Of a DNA stretch of 64,000 nucleotides, positions 50,999-59,687 are shown piece after piece. The notes beneath the pieces are model-generated. The model was not told where the DNA came from, searched no databases, and saw only the letters and a program-made list of their open reading frames with translations. Location of the stretch: positions 21,001 through 85,000 of the forward strand of contig CP107220.1 in the NCBI GenBank assembly GCA_025757685.1. Reading direction: 5' to 3'. Within the stretch, counting starts at the first letter, position 1, and every line of letters begins with the position of its first letter. This stretch comes from Oscillospiraceae bacterium. Lineage in GTDB: Bacteria; Bacillota; Clostridia; Oscillospirales; Acutalibacteraceae. Both the position numbers and the translations under genes were made by a program.

Positions 50999-51090
50999 TT
51001 ACAAACGAATGTTGGTGTAGACCCCGTAGTGGTCGGACACATAGCCGCCGCTCAGGTCGTTTAAGACGGTATAATCGCTGCCGGCGCCCA
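50999..51090 (-). pseudogene. Duplicated 3' tail of the EEP-family gene
   Basis: The minus strand encodes SDYTVLNDLSGGYVSDHYGV and ends NIRL-stop, almost identical in DNA and protein to the last 29 codons of the EEP-family gene at 52832. No upstream part of the gene exists here. It looks like the end left by duplication followed by deletion, or by recombination around the SGNH and MATE genes. Confidence 0.8.
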
Positions 51091-51330
51091 GTGCGGTGTT
51101 CTCTTTCCGTACTGTATTATATCATAATTGTAACACGGATTTATAAAAGAAATGTGAACAAAAAGCAAAGCGCAAGGAAGAATATGTCTTGCGCTTGATT
51201 TACGATTATGGCTTCGTCTTTTCTTTACTTGCAGTACAGTTTTTTGGCACACATTGGACGATAACTTAATCGGTGTGTCGGTTGGCTCCCGCATTTTTTC
51301 AGCCGCTGGTTGTCCATACTTGCTTGATGC
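51091..51330. other. Gap without a recognised gene
   Basis: It holds a hairpin at 51168-51196 (AAGCGCAAG with CTTGCGCTT) and AT-rich sequence. Reading frames here lack ribosome sites. With the neighbouring EEP remnant it may be debris of lost genes. Confidence 0.5.
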
Positions 51331-51398
51331 AAAAACCGCCTGACGCAGGTGCGGTTTTTGCGTGTCCCTTGCAATTTCACAATCGGGGCGTATATAAT
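51331..51398 (+). promoter_or_regulatory. Hairpin and promoter of the MATE gene
   Basis: AAAAACCGC pairs with GCGGTTTTT at about 51332-51361, ending earlier transcription. Then TTGCAA (51369-51374), 18-base spacer, TATAAT (51393-51398). Confidence 0.65.
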
Positions 51399-51426
51399 AG
51401 ATACATTCTATTGCGCGAGGACAATC

Positions 51427-52788
51427 ATGGAAAAGAACTGGACCACCGGCAGCGTGCTGCAAAGCATTTGGCGCTTTTCGCTGCCGTATCTGCTCTCTTA
51501 TTTTTTACAGACGCTATACGGTATGGCAGATTTACTGATTATCGGCCGTTTTGGCACGGTGGCAGATACCACCGCCGTATCCGTTGGCTCCCAGGTGATG
51601 CACATGCTCACCGTTATGTTGCTGGGGCTGGCGATGGGCACCACCGTTTGCATCGGCCAGGCGGTGGGCGCCGGAGATCGGCGGCGTGCCGGGCGCTTTA
51701 CCGGCAACACCATTACCCTATTTTTTGGCTTGTCGTTGGTGCTTACGGTGATTTTGCTGATCCTGCGGCACACGCTGGTCGGCTTGGTGTCTACCCCCGC
51801 AGAAGCGGTGGAGGGCACAGTGGCCTACCTGACCGTGTGCTTTTTAGGTGTTCCCTTTATTACGGCATATAACATCATCAGCGCCATCTTCCGTGGTATG
51901 GGCGACAGCAAGCGGCCCATGTACTTTATCGCCGTGGCCTGCGTTTGCAATATCGTGCTGGACTGCCTGTTTATGGGGCCGCTGCATATGGGCTCCACCG
52001 GTGCTGCTCTGGGTACCACTTTAAGCCAGGGGATCAGCGTGGCGGTGGCGCTGCTTTTCTTAAAACGCGGGGGTAGTGGCATTCGCCTGCAAAAGGCGGA
52101 TCTGAGACCCAGCCGCCCGGTTGCCGGTGCCATTTTGAGGATCGGCGTGCCCATCGCCCTGCAAGATGGGCTGATCCAGGTGGCGTTTATCATTATTATT
52201 GTTATTGCCAACCGCCGGGGGCTGAATGATGCCGCTGCCGTGGGTATTGTGGAGAAAATCATCAGCTTTTTGTTCCTGGTGCCCTCGACCATGCTGTCTA
52301 CCGTGTCTGCCCTGGGCGCCCAGTGTATCGGTGCCGGCAATCCCCGACGGGCGGTGCAGACCCTGCGCTACGCTCTGTTGCTAGCTGTGGGCTTTGGGGT
52401 GATCGTGACGGTCGTTATTCAGTTCGTTTCTGAGCCGGTGGTGGCGCTGTTCACCTCGGATACCACCGCTGCCGGCGCACAGGTTGTGCGCCTGGGTGGG
52501 CAGTACCTGCGAGGGTATATTTTCGATTGCATTTTTGCAGGCGTGCACTTTTGCTTTAGCGGATACTTCTGTGCTTGCGGCCGCTCCGGCCTGAGCTTTT
52601 TGCACAATATTCTGTCCATCTCTCTGGTGCGCGTGCCCGGGGCGTACTTGACCTCGCTGCGCTTCCCGGACACCCTATTCCCGATGGGACTGGCTACCGC
52701 AGTCGGTTCTCTCTTGTCCGTGACCATCTGTCTGGTGGCTTTTGCCCTTTTGCAGCGCAAGGCCCGACGATCGCCAACGGCGGAATAA
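51427..52788 (+). CDS. MATE-family multidrug exporter
   Basis: A 453-residue protein with twelve helices. SIWRFSLPYLLSYFLQTLYG and DLLIIGRFGTVADTTAVSVG at the start and the repeated pattern in the second half (RIGVPIALQDGLIQVAFIII) are typical of the NorM/DinF-like MATE family, driven by Na+ or H+. ATG 51427 is used because the longer frame begins before the promoter. The substrate is unknown. Confidence 0.93.
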   Translation: MEKNWTTGSVLQSIWRFSLPYLLSYFLQTLYGMADLLIIGRFGTVADTTAVSVGSQVMHMLTVMLLGLAMGTTVCIGQAVGAGDRRRAGRFTGNTITLFFGLSLVLTVILLILRHTLVGLVSTPAEAVEGTVAYLTVCFLGVPFITAYNIISAIFRGMGDSKRPMYFIAVACVCNIVLDCLFMGPLHMGSTGAALGTTLSQGISVAVALLFLKRGGSGIRLQKADLRPSRPVAGAILRIGVPIALQDGLIQVAFIIIIVIANRRGLNDAAAVGIVEKIISFLFLVPSTMLSTVSALGAQCIGAGNPRRAVQTLRYALLLAVGFGVIVTVVIQFVSEPVVALFTSDTTAAGAQVVRLGGQYLRGYIFDCIFAGVHFCFSGYFCACGRSGLSFLHNILSISLVRVPGAYLTSLRFPDTLFPMGLATAVGSLLSVTICLVAFALLQRKARRSPTAE

Positions 52789-52789
52789 A

Positions 52790-52826
52790 AAAACGCACTC
52801 GACTTTTCCAGGTCGGGTGCGTTTTC
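52790..52826. terminator. Bidirectional terminator
   Basis: AAAACGCACTCGAC pairs with GTCGGGTGCGTTTT, between the convergent MATE and EEP-family genes. Confidence 0.87.
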
Positions 52827-52831
52827 TAGAT

Positions 52832-54223
52832 TTACAATCGAATGTTGGCGTAGACCCCGTAGTGGTCGGACACATAGCCGCCGCTCAGGTCGTTTAAGAC
52901 GGTGTAGCCGCTGCCGGTGCCGCTGGTGAAGATAAAGTCGATGGGCTCGCTTCCGGTATCGCAGTAGCCCCACTCCTGGTAGGTCATGGTTTTCTTGGCA
53001 GGGTCGGTGCAGTCTTGCAGTCGGGCGGCGATTCGACGGTAGGCCTCGTCCTCTTGCGTTTCGTTAAAATCACCGGTGAGCACCACGCCGGCCTCTTTGC
53101 CGTACTTGGCCTGCAAGGCGGTTAGGTGTTCGATGATTACCTCGGCGCCAAAGTCCGCTGCCTGCTGGGAGGCGTTATCCAGGTGGGTGTTGAGAAACAG
53201 CAGCCGCTTGCCGGTGGTGCGGTCTTGCAGCACCACATAGCTGCAAATGCGGTAGCAGCCGGCTTGGCCGGGCTGTCCGTTTTCGTCCGTGTAGGTGTAG
53301 CGGCTGGCTTTGTTCGGCGTTTCACTGAGCCAAAAGGTGTTCTTCTCTAAAGCGGTGTACTTGGTTTTATTCCAAAAGACCGGGTTCATCTCGCTGTTCC
53401 AGTCCGTAGCGTCGCCGCCCCGCTGCACGCCGTAGGCATCGTAGTCCGGCAGGGTGGATTGCAGCGCTTTATACCAGTAGATGTTCATTTCCTGGGTGCC
53501 GATCAAGTCCGGCTTGCATTGGTTCATATAGGCGGCAAAGCGCGCGCAGCGGGTCATACTGTCCGTATCGTCAAAGCGGTTGCCAAACACACTGGCCACA
53601 TTAAAAGTGACCGTCCGTACATCATCGGTCTCACTGCCGGGTGCGGTGTATTGCGCCGGTTGCGCCTTATAAAGGAAACAAAGAGAAAGCACAATGGGCA
53701 CCGCCAGCAGGGCTGTTACGCCTGCGGCAGCCGGGCGTATTTTTTTGCCGCTGACTTTGGTGTGCAGCAGAAATTGCAGCAGGTAAATGCCAAAGGTCAC
53801 CGCCAACCCGACCTTGGCCCGGGCGCCGAACCCAATGGCTAAAAAAGCCGTCAGCGCAAAGACGGCAGCGTTTATCCAAAAGACGGTCATATTCCGCCGA
53901 TCGCCGCCCTTGGCCGCGGTGAACAGGGAACAGATCAGTTCCGCGATTCCCAGCACCAGCGCGCAGAAAACGGCTGCCACCGCAAAGCCGTAGCCTTTAT
54001 CGGTCATCATGGGTCGCAGGTCTGCACCGTGGTTGGACAGGCAGAGAATGATGGTGATCAGCGATACATTCTTGTGCCCGGCGTAGAACATAGGCAAGCA
54101 CAGCGTGCCCAGGGGTGCCAGCAGCGCCAGCTGGCGCAGAATGTGCCAAGGGGTCTGCATGGTAGAATTTTTCAGTCGGTGCCAAAAGCCGGCTTGGTTG
54201 CCGGGTGTGGATGTGGTACGCAT
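52832..54223 (-). CDS. Membrane-anchored endonuclease/exonuclease/phosphatase-family protein
   Basis: A 463-residue protein from ATG 54223, four bases after GGAAGGTGA. The N-terminal 180 residues carry five or six helices. The rest is an EEP domain: VTFNVASVFGNRF, DLIGTQEMNIYWYKAL with the metal Glu, LLFLNTHLDNASQQAADFGA, VVLTGDFNETQEDEAYR and the final SGGYVSDHYGVYANIRL with the His. All catalytic residues are present. The catalytic part faces outside, so it may act on lipid phosphates or extracellular nucleic acid. Its last 29 codons are duplicated at 50999. Confidence 0.85.
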   Translation of the reverse strand: MRTTSTPGNQAGFWHRLKNSTMQTPWHILRQLALLAPLGTLCLPMFYAGHKNVSLITIILCLSNHGADLRPMMTDKGYGFAVAAVFCALVLGIAELICSLFTAAKGGDRRNMTVFWINAAVFALTAFLAIGFGARAKVGLAVTFGIYLLQFLLHTKVSGKKIRPAAAGVTALLAVPIVLSLCFLYKAQPAQYTAPGSETDDVRTVTFNVASVFGNRFDDTDSMTRCARFAAYMNQCKPDLIGTQEMNIYWYKALQSTLPDYDAYGVQRGGDATDWNSEMNPVFWNKTKYTALEKNTFWLSETPNKASRYTYTDENGQPGQAGCYRICSYVVLQDRTTGKRLLFLNTHLDNASQQAADFGAEVIIEHLTALQAKYGKEAGVVLTGDFNETQEDEAYRRIAARLQDCTDPAKKTMTYQEWGYCDTGSEPIDFIFTSGTGSGYTVLNDLSGGYVSDHYGVYANIRL

Positions 54224-54466
54224 GATTTCACCTTCCATAATTATATTTGTATTTTGTGCATCGGGTTTGTGACAAGCCAATACGGATGCGTTGGCAGGCA
54301 GATGGTATCCGCCCCCTCTGTGCAGGCGGAGAGAAATTTGCTCGCCCCACCATAGCGCCGATTTGCCAAAATCGGGCACACCATCCTACCTTGATTATAT
54401 AAGAAGATCCGCCGGGTGTCAACGGATAGAATTTGCCCAGCCGGTAGTATTCGGTTCTGCCGGGCG

Positions 54467-54706
54467 CTATTTCTTCTCGTTGGGACAGTCTGTAATGCCA
54501 AAGTAAGATTTTTCCACGCTGCCGTATAGGTCGCCAAGTGCTTCTTTTTCGTCTATCCGGGATAGGTTGGCTTTATCAACGTAAAGGCAGTAACCGCCGG
54601 ATATGGGCGTGTATCTTTTCTTGTACGGAATGGCCTGTCGGGTCAGGTATGCTTCATATAGCTGTAATTTGACTTGGTTCTTGGTTTCTAAAATTTTATG
54701 TTTCAT
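54467..54706 (-). CDS. Small conserved-looking hypothetical protein
   Basis: A 79-residue soluble protein (LETKNQVKLQLYEAYLTRQA, IPYKKRYTPISGGYCLYVDK). GAGG lies seven bases before ATG 54706; the longer frame has no ribosome site. It has no signal, helix or cysteine pair. I do not recognise the family. It lies alone upstream of the EEP-family gene on the same strand, 240 bases away. Confidence 0.6.
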   Translation of the reverse strand: MKHKILETKNQVKLQLYEAYLTRQAIPYKKRYTPISGGYCLYVDKANLSRIDEKEALGDLYGSVEKSYFGITDCPNEKK

Positions 54707-54846
54707 ACGGCTTCCTCTTTCAAAATTCCAGGCGCAGCTGGGGGTCCAGCCAACTGGTTTGGGTGGCTTGGTGTACCATGTCACAGGGTCTAGCAACATT
54801 TGTACAGATGACCGCAGGCGTCATAGGCGCCGATGCCTACCTGTTA

Positions 54847-54960
54847 TTGGTACGCTGGAAGGGCTCGTCACTCAGTATCGAAAGGTCCACTGGACCTTTC
54901 TCCCAAATTTTTTCGCTTCGCTCAAAATTTGGACACTCGTGTTCGAATCCCTACAACCCA
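54847..54960. repeat. tRNA-derived palindromic segment
   Basis: TTGGTACGCTGGAAGGG at 54847-54863 duplicates 55006-55022, which is the 3' end of the tRNA-Arg gene. Inside are two perfect palindromes: GAAAGGTCCA-C-TGGACCTTTC (54880-54900) and CCAAATTTT with AAAATTTGG (54903-54932). It ends in a plus-strand tRNA-3'-like GTTCGAATCCCTACAACCCA (54941-54960). Confidence 0.65.
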
Positions 54961-54967
54961 AAACATA

Positions 54968-55006
54968 ATAAAAAGCCGTAAAACGCAAAAGCGTTCTACG
55001 GCTTTT
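54968..55006 (-). terminator. Terminator of tRNA-Arg
   Basis: Minus strand AAAAAGCCGTAGAACGC pairs with GCGTTTTACGGCTTTTT right after the tRNA 3' end. Confidence 0.82.
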
Positions 55007-55083
55007 TGGTACGCTGGAAGGGATTCGAACCCCCGACCTTCTGGTTCGTAGCCAGACACTCTATCCAACTGAGCTACCAGCGC
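55007..55083 (-). tRNA. tRNA-Arg (anticodon ACG)
   Basis: The minus strand folds into a full cloverleaf: acceptor GCGCTGG with CCAGCGT, D arm GCTCAGTTGGATAGAGT, anticodon stem TCTGG/CCAGA with loop CTACGAA (anticodon ACG), T arm with GGTTCGAATCC and encoded CCA. The first acceptor pair is G-U. ACG is edited to ICG in bacteria and reads CGU, CGC and CGA. Confidence 0.96.
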
Positions 55084-55151
55084 ATATGCAAAAGCACTAC
55101 TGCGCTTTTGCTCAAATAATATAGCACATCGCATTGCAAAATGCAAGCCTT

Positions 55152-55586
55152 TTAGGTGATATTTTTTAAATAATCTTCTAAAAGATCGGCGGCCAGGGCG
55201 CATAATTCGGCGCAGGGACGCTTTTTGTAGTAGCCCTCCGTGCGGGGTTCCGCCTGGGGCGTGGGTTTCACATTCGGGTCCAGTCCCAGGAGCACCCGGC
55301 ACACCAGGGAGCCGGTCTCCGCCTGAAAGCCCTTTGCCACCTGCTGCACCATGGCGTAGACCTCGCTTTTCGGCCGATCGCCGTAGAGGGCAGACAGTAC
55401 AAAAGTCACGCCGGAGATGGTGCCGCACACTTCACGCATACGACCCATACCGCCGCCAAAGCCTATGGTGAGCCGGGCGATGGTGTCCGGGTCCATACCA
55501 ATCTTATCTTGGAACGCCAAAGCCACCGCTTGGCTGCAATTATAGCCGGACTTGAAGTTTTGCCGAGCCAGATCGCCTTTGGTCAT
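55152..55586 (-). CDS. C_GCAxxG_C_C-family redox-type protein
   Basis: A 144-residue protein with the family cysteines in SGYNCSQAVALAF, GGMGRMREVCGTISG, LVCRVLLG and RPCAELC. The family is widespread in anaerobes and is thought to bind metal or take part in redox reactions, but the function is not settled. It overlaps the next upstream gene (55586) by one base and is therefore co-translated with a zinc-ribbon membrane protein. Confidence 0.92.
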   Translation of the reverse strand: MTKGDLARQNFKSGYNCSQAVALAFQDKIGMDPDTIARLTIGFGGGMGRMREVCGTISGVTFVLSALYGDRPKSEVYAMVQQVAKGFQAETGSLVCRVLLGLDPNVKPTPQAEPRTEGYYKKRPCAELCALAADLLEDYLKNIT

Positions 55587-56302
55587 CAGTCCGTACCTCC
55601 GGGCATGACCTCCGGCGCAGTTTCCACAAACTTGGCAGAGATGGTCATATCCTTGCTGCCTACGGTAAAGGAATAGGTGGAGTCGGTGGATTGCAGTTCG
55701 CCGTTCATATACCAGCCGTCAAAGTCATAGCCGTCTCTGGGGGTGGCGGTGAGGGTTACATTGTCACCCTCCTCGTATTTGCCGCTTCCGGTGACGCTGC
55801 CGCCGCCCTGGGTGCGTACATTTACCCGCACACTGCTGTCTTGGGTAGTGGTCGTCTGTTTTTTGGTGGTGGTCTCTTTCTTCGTGGTGGTCTCCGTAGG
55901 CTTCTCGGTGGTGGTTTCCGCCGGCTTCTCGGTAGCATAATTGTTATTGGTATAGTCCCGGTCGTCGCTAACAGGGACAGAGACGGAGGTGTCCGGCACC
56001 GTGGTGGTTTCCTTGTCGTGATGGCCGGAGGCCACGGCGATGATGATACCCACCACCACGGCAATGAGCACCACGCACAGCACGATAATGATGATCATGC
56101 TCTGCTTATTCTTTTGCTGCAACTTTTTTTCTTCCTCCGGGTTCGGCCGGGGGGCAGGTGCAGGTGCGCCGTCGGGTGTTGCGCCGGCAGGCTGCTGATC
56201 TGCTTGCGCGCTCAGCTCATTTTCATCATATAGGGGGGAACCGCATACTTCGCAGATATAGCGGCTGTCATCGTTCTCCGCTCCGCAATTTTTACATCTC
56301 AT
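55586..56302 (-). CDS. Zinc-ribbon membrane protein with InlB B-repeat domain
   Basis: A 238-residue protein from ATG 56302, eight bases after GAGG. An N-terminal zinc ribbon (CKNCGAENDDSRYICEVCGS) is cytoplasmic. After an acidic-Pro stretch a helix follows (SMIIIIVLCVVLIAVVVGII), then a Thr/Lys linker of about 60 residues. The last 75 residues are a divergent InlB B-repeat (GGGSVTGSGKYEEGDNVTLT ... YDFDGWYMNGE). It connects a cytoplasmic metal site to an external domain. First gene of the pair with 55152. Confidence 0.85.
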   Translation of the reverse strand: MRCKNCGAENDDSRYICEVCGSPLYDENELSAQADQQPAGATPDGAPAPAPRPNPEEEKKLQQKNKQSMIIIIVLCVVLIAVVVGIIIAVASGHHDKETTTVPDTSVSVPVSDDRDYTNNNYATEKPAETTTEKPTETTTKKETTTKKQTTTTQDSSVRVNVRTQGGGSVTGSGKYEEGDNVTLTATPRDGYDFDGWYMNGELQSTDSTYSFTVGSKDMTISAKFVETAPEVMPGGTD

Positions 56303-56457
56303 ATCTGAAACCTCGCTTGTTGATTTTCGCTTGATGAACAGGGGCGAAAAATGCCCCCATCTACACAAAAGTATAGCACACTGCCGTGCAAATCGCAATA
56401 AATATGTTAAAAATACAGGCGATATGAAAAATTAAACACTAATTTTGTAAATGGGGC

Positions 56458-56486
56458 TTGACTTTTTGGTAAATTTAATATAAATT
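56458..56486 (+). promoter_or_regulatory. Sigma-A promoter of the 56543 lipoprotein
   Basis: TTGACT (56458-56463), 17-base spacer, TAAATT (56481-56486), in a markedly AT-rich stretch. Confidence 0.65.
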
Positions 56487-56542
56487 TTATATGTACGTTT
56501 TTGTAAAACGGATTTCGACTTTTGAAAGGGGAAACTATACGT

Positions 56543-57517
56543 ATGAAGAAATACGCATTCAAGGGCCTCGGTTTGGTGCTTGCAGTTGCACTGATCGTTG
56601 GCTGCTTTGCCGGTTGTGCAAAGATCAACTATGTGACCGACGGCGCGATCCAGGCAATCAATGAGGTGAAGGACGGCAGCTGGAAGACCAAGGGTCAGGA
56701 AGACGCTGGTACCAGTGAAGCGGATTATGATAAGCCCGTTATTGAGGAATTCAAGGCCGGTACTTACGGCGGCGTTGAGTTTAAGGATGTGGCCGCTGTT
56801 GCCGATTATTACAAGCAGGCTTACGACTACACCAAGACCTTGACCGCCCAGTATAAGGACGATAAAGGCCAGACGCAGACCTACTACAAGATGCTTTGCG
56901 AAGAGGATCTGAATGTACATGACATTGCCATTGACGGCAGCGTGAACAAGACCATCAATAACATGGTTCCCGGTATCGTAAAGCCCATTTACAAGCCCGG
57001 TTTGAACGGTCTGGTTCCCTCCACCAACAGAGATCCTAAGCTGGATACGGACGAGTGGGACGGCAAGGGTGAGTCCCTGCAGACCAGCCGCCTGGTGGCT
57101 GATGATCTGGTGACTGCCAATGTGAAGGACAATGGCGACGGCACCATCACCCTGCAGATGCAGCCCAAGTATGTAAACATGAGTGCACCCGGTAAGGACG
57201 CACAGGGTCATATGTTCCAGTCTTTGGGCGCCATCGATTCCACCGTGGACAGCATCACCGTACTGTCTTGGTCCGAGGGCACTACTGCCGATAACTGCAA
57301 GGTGAATTACTACGGCGGTACCGCTACCGTGACCATCAACACCAAGACCAAGGAGATCACCAAGGCCGATTATGTGATGGAAGCTCACGTGGTTGTATCT
57401 CACGCTTGCATCGCTGTAATCCGTGATAAGAACGCCACCGTGGATGTTACCATGAAGTGGTCTGCACCTGCCAGCGAAAAGTACATGCAGGAAAAAAAGG
57501 GTGTTACCAGGGCGTAA
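56543..57517 (+). CDS. Lipoprotein of unknown function
   Basis: A 324-residue protein with a lipoprotein signal (LVLAVALIVGCFAGC). The mature part is beta-rich and polar (INEVKDGSWKTKGQEDAGTS, AVADYYKQAYDYTKTL, YVNMSAPGKDAQGHMFQS). Codon use is strongly biased to abundant-tRNA codons (many AAG, GGT, ACC), suggesting high expression. No domain is recognised. It has its own promoter and terminator. The ATG 56543 is preferred over TTG 56522 because the signal starts there. Confidence 0.82.
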   Translation: MKKYAFKGLGLVLAVALIVGCFAGCAKINYVTDGAIQAINEVKDGSWKTKGQEDAGTSEADYDKPVIEEFKAGTYGGVEFKDVAAVADYYKQAYDYTKTLTAQYKDDKGQTQTYYKMLCEEDLNVHDIAIDGSVNKTINNMVPGIVKPIYKPGLNGLVPSTNRDPKLDTDEWDGKGESLQTSRLVADDLVTANVKDNGDGTITLQMQPKYVNMSAPGKDAQGHMFQSLGAIDSTVDSITVLSWSEGTTADNCKVNYYGGTATVTINTKTKEITKADYVMEAHVVVSHACIAVIRDKNATVDVTMKWSAPASEKYMQEKKGVTRA

Positions 57518-57548
57518 ACACCTGTTCCGATTTTACAAAAAGCAAAGG

Positions 57549-57582
57549 AATTCCGCACCTCCGGGTGCGGAATTTTTTGTTT
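57549..57582 (+). terminator. Terminator of the 56543 lipoprotein gene
   Basis: AATTCCGCACC pairs with GGTGCGGAATT, followed by TTTTTG. Confidence 0.88.
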
Positions 57583-57651
57583 TCGGGGCGGCATAAACAT
57601 AGGCCGATCGTCACGGCGTGTGGGTTGGGATAAATTCACTGCGGATTTATG

Positions 57652-57680
57652 TTGCTTTGACGGCGGTTATCCTGTATAAT
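57652..57680 (+). promoter_or_regulatory. Sigma-A promoter of the 57731 gene
   Basis: TTGCTT (57652-57657), 17-base spacer, TATAAT (57675-57680). Confidence 0.7.
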
Positions 57681-57730
57681 GAAGTGGAACGCACCCTCGG
57701 GGGCGTATCCCTTATATTAAGGAGAATAGA

Positions 57731-59599
57731 ATGAGCGAAAAAATACCAAACTATAATTATGATGCAGACGAGGTACTGAATGATTTTAAGTCCAAGTTTG
57801 CCTGGCCCAAGCGAGATGAAGTGCAGGCGGTGGTCAAGCCGGGCAAAATGCCCTTGCGGCTGCTGCTGTGCGCCCTGATCACTGCGGTGGTGGGCGGCAT
57901 TGCCTATTATATGATGCTGCCGGCACTGAATGTGCACGACACCCAGCTGTATCTGTTTTTGATCTTGTTGGTGGTGGTATTTGCCGGGTCCTTTTTCCTG
58001 GTGTGCCGGGCCAACAAGAAGGCGGAGCGTCTGGAATATGTGAAGAAAAAGACCCTGATACCGGTGGTCATTGTGGCGGTGATCGCTGTGGTGATGCTGG
58101 TGGGTTTCCTGGTAGGTGCCACCATTTTCCGTGCTTCCTCTTACAGCGATCTGATGACGGTGCAGAACAGCGACTTTGACCGGGATTTCTCCGACATCAG
58201 CTATGATGAGGTGCCCCGGATCGACGCCTCTCGGGCCAAGACCCTGGCAGACCAGCAGTTGGGCTCTCTGTCTCAGTACAAGAGCCAGTATGTGGTTGCG
58301 GACGCCACCACGCAGATCAACTACCGGGGCGTGCCCTGCCGTGTGGCCAGCCTGCAATATGCGGATGTATTCAAGTGGGTCAACAATACCAAAAACGGCT
58401 TGCCCGCGTATATTCTGATTGATGTGGTGAGCCAAAAGGTTACTGTGGTCAACTGTGTGGAGCAGTTCGGCAGCGGTATCCAGTATTCCCCGGCGGAGTA
58501 TTTTAATGAAAAGTTGATTCGTCACCTGCGGTTCCAGTACCCGACCAAGCTGCTGGATACCCCTAATTTTGAGATCGACGAGAGCGGTCACCCCTATTGG
58601 GTGACGGCATCCCTGACCAAGAAAATTGGTCTGTTTGGCGGCACGGATGTGCAGGGCGCCATTGTAACGGACGCGCTCAGCGGCGAAAGCAAGTATTATC
58701 CCATCGACACCGTGCGCAAGGACAAGAGCCTGAACTGGATTGATGTGGTGTATAGTGACCAGCTGCTGATCGAGCAATACAACTATTACGGCAAGCTGAA
58801 GAAGGGCTTTTGGAACTCGATTATTTTCCAGAACGATGTGAATGTGGCCTCCAGCGGCAACGGCTATATTGCCATGGACGATGATGTGTGGGTGTACACC
58901 GGCATTACCTCTTCTAAGACGGACACCTCCAACTTCGGCTTTATCCTGTGCAACCAGCGCACCAAGGAGGTGCGGTATTACCAGAACGGCGGTGCCATTG
59001 AAACCTCTGCTATGGAGTCTGCCCAGGATGCGGTGCAGAACTTTGGTTATGCAGCCACATTCCCCATTTTGCTGGATATTGAGGGTCAGCCCTCCTACTT
59101 TATGAGTCTGTACGGCGACAGCAATACCGTCAAGGGCTATGCGCTAGTCAGCCTGGAGGATAAGACGGTGGTAGGCACCGGTCTGATTGATACCAACAGT
59201 GACGCCAAGGCGTTGAATACGGCGGTGGAGAACTATATCAACGCCATGAAGGACAAGGGTTGGATCGCCAAGACAGTGGATGCATCGGATTATGTAAAGG
59301 ACGAGGCAGAGATTGCCACTGCCGGCGGAGAACAGACGGACGGCAAGACGACGGAGACGCCCCAGCAGTCCCAGTCCACAAACGGCAAGACGATCACCGG
59401 CAAGATCACGGACATTAAGTCCTCGGTAAACGACGGCAACACCGTTTATTACTTGCAGGTGGACGGCGTGTATTACTATATTCGGGTCACCGATTGCATG
59501 CAGGTGCTGCTGCTGCAAAAGGGCGACACGGTAGAGATTACGCCACAGGGTGACGCTAAGGACGGCTTTGCCCAAGCTGCCGCAGTGAAAGCAAAATAA
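57731..59599 (+). CDS. Large envelope protein with N-terminal membrane helices
   Basis: The 622-residue protein starts with about 45 cytoplasmic residues, then three helices (LRLLLCALITAVVGGIAYYM, YLFLILLVVVFAGSFFLVC, TLIPVVIVAVIAVVMLVGFL). About 480 residues outside follow. These show repeated strand patterns (LPAYILIDVVSQKVTVVNCV, FGFILCNQRTKEVRYYQNGG) and a short Gln/Thr linker near 535, then a small OB-like end domain (GKITDIKSSVNDGNTVYYLQ). No catalytic motif is seen. Length and layout resemble uncharacterised CvpA-unrelated surface proteins of Clostridia; no name given. AAGGAG lies six bases before the ATG. Confidence 0.78.
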   Translation: MSEKIPNYNYDADEVLNDFKSKFAWPKRDEVQAVVKPGKMPLRLLLCALITAVVGGIAYYMMLPALNVHDTQLYLFLILLVVVFAGSFFLVCRANKKAERLEYVKKKTLIPVVIVAVIAVVMLVGFLVGATIFRASSYSDLMTVQNSDFDRDFSDISYDEVPRIDASRAKTLADQQLGSLSQYKSQYVVADATTQINYRGVPCRVASLQYADVFKWVNNTKNGLPAYILIDVVSQKVTVVNCVEQFGSGIQYSPAEYFNEKLIRHLRFQYPTKLLDTPNFEIDESGHPYWVTASLTKKIGLFGGTDVQGAIVTDALSGESKYYPIDTVRKDKSLNWIDVVYSDQLLIEQYNYYGKLKKGFWNSIIFQNDVNVASSGNGYIAMDDDVWVYTGITSSKTDTSNFGFILCNQRTKEVRYYQNGGAIETSAMESAQDAVQNFGYAATFPILLDIEGQPSYFMSLYGDSNTVKGYALVSLEDKTVVGTGLIDTNSDAKALNTAVENYINAMKDKGWIAKTVDASDYVKDEAEIATAGGEQTDGKTTETPQQSQSTNGKTITGKITDIKSSVNDGNTVYYLQVDGVYYYIRVTDCMQVLLLQKGDTVEITPQGDAKDGFAQAAAVKAK

Positions 59600-59610
59600 C
59601 AAACAAAAAT

Positions 59611-59645
59611 CCCCTGTGTGCCGCTTGGCATACAGGGAATTTCTT
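59611..59645 (+). terminator. Terminator of the 57731 gene
   Basis: CCCTGTGTGCC pairs with GGCATACAGGG, followed by AATTTCTTT. Confidence 0.75.
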
Positions 59646-59646
59646 T

Positions 59647-59687
59647 GCCTGACAGGCCACAGAACGGTCTGTCAGGCATTTTTATTC
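59647..59687. terminator. Hairpin at the patatin gene end
   Basis: GCCTGACAG pairs with CTGTCAGGC and is followed by ATTTTTATT on the plus strand. It overlaps the last codons of the patatin gene and may end both convergent transcripts. Confidence 0.65.

Noticed and set aside
51061..51462. Minus-strand frame of 133 codons before the MATE gene
   Set aside because: It runs across two hairpins and the MATE promoter and has no ribosome site. Its last codons are an out-of-frame reading of the EEP remnant.
54833..55051. Plus-strand frame ending in AGRDSNPRPSGS
   Set aside because: This peptide comes from reading the antisense strand of the tRNA-Arg gene and is a well-known false call.
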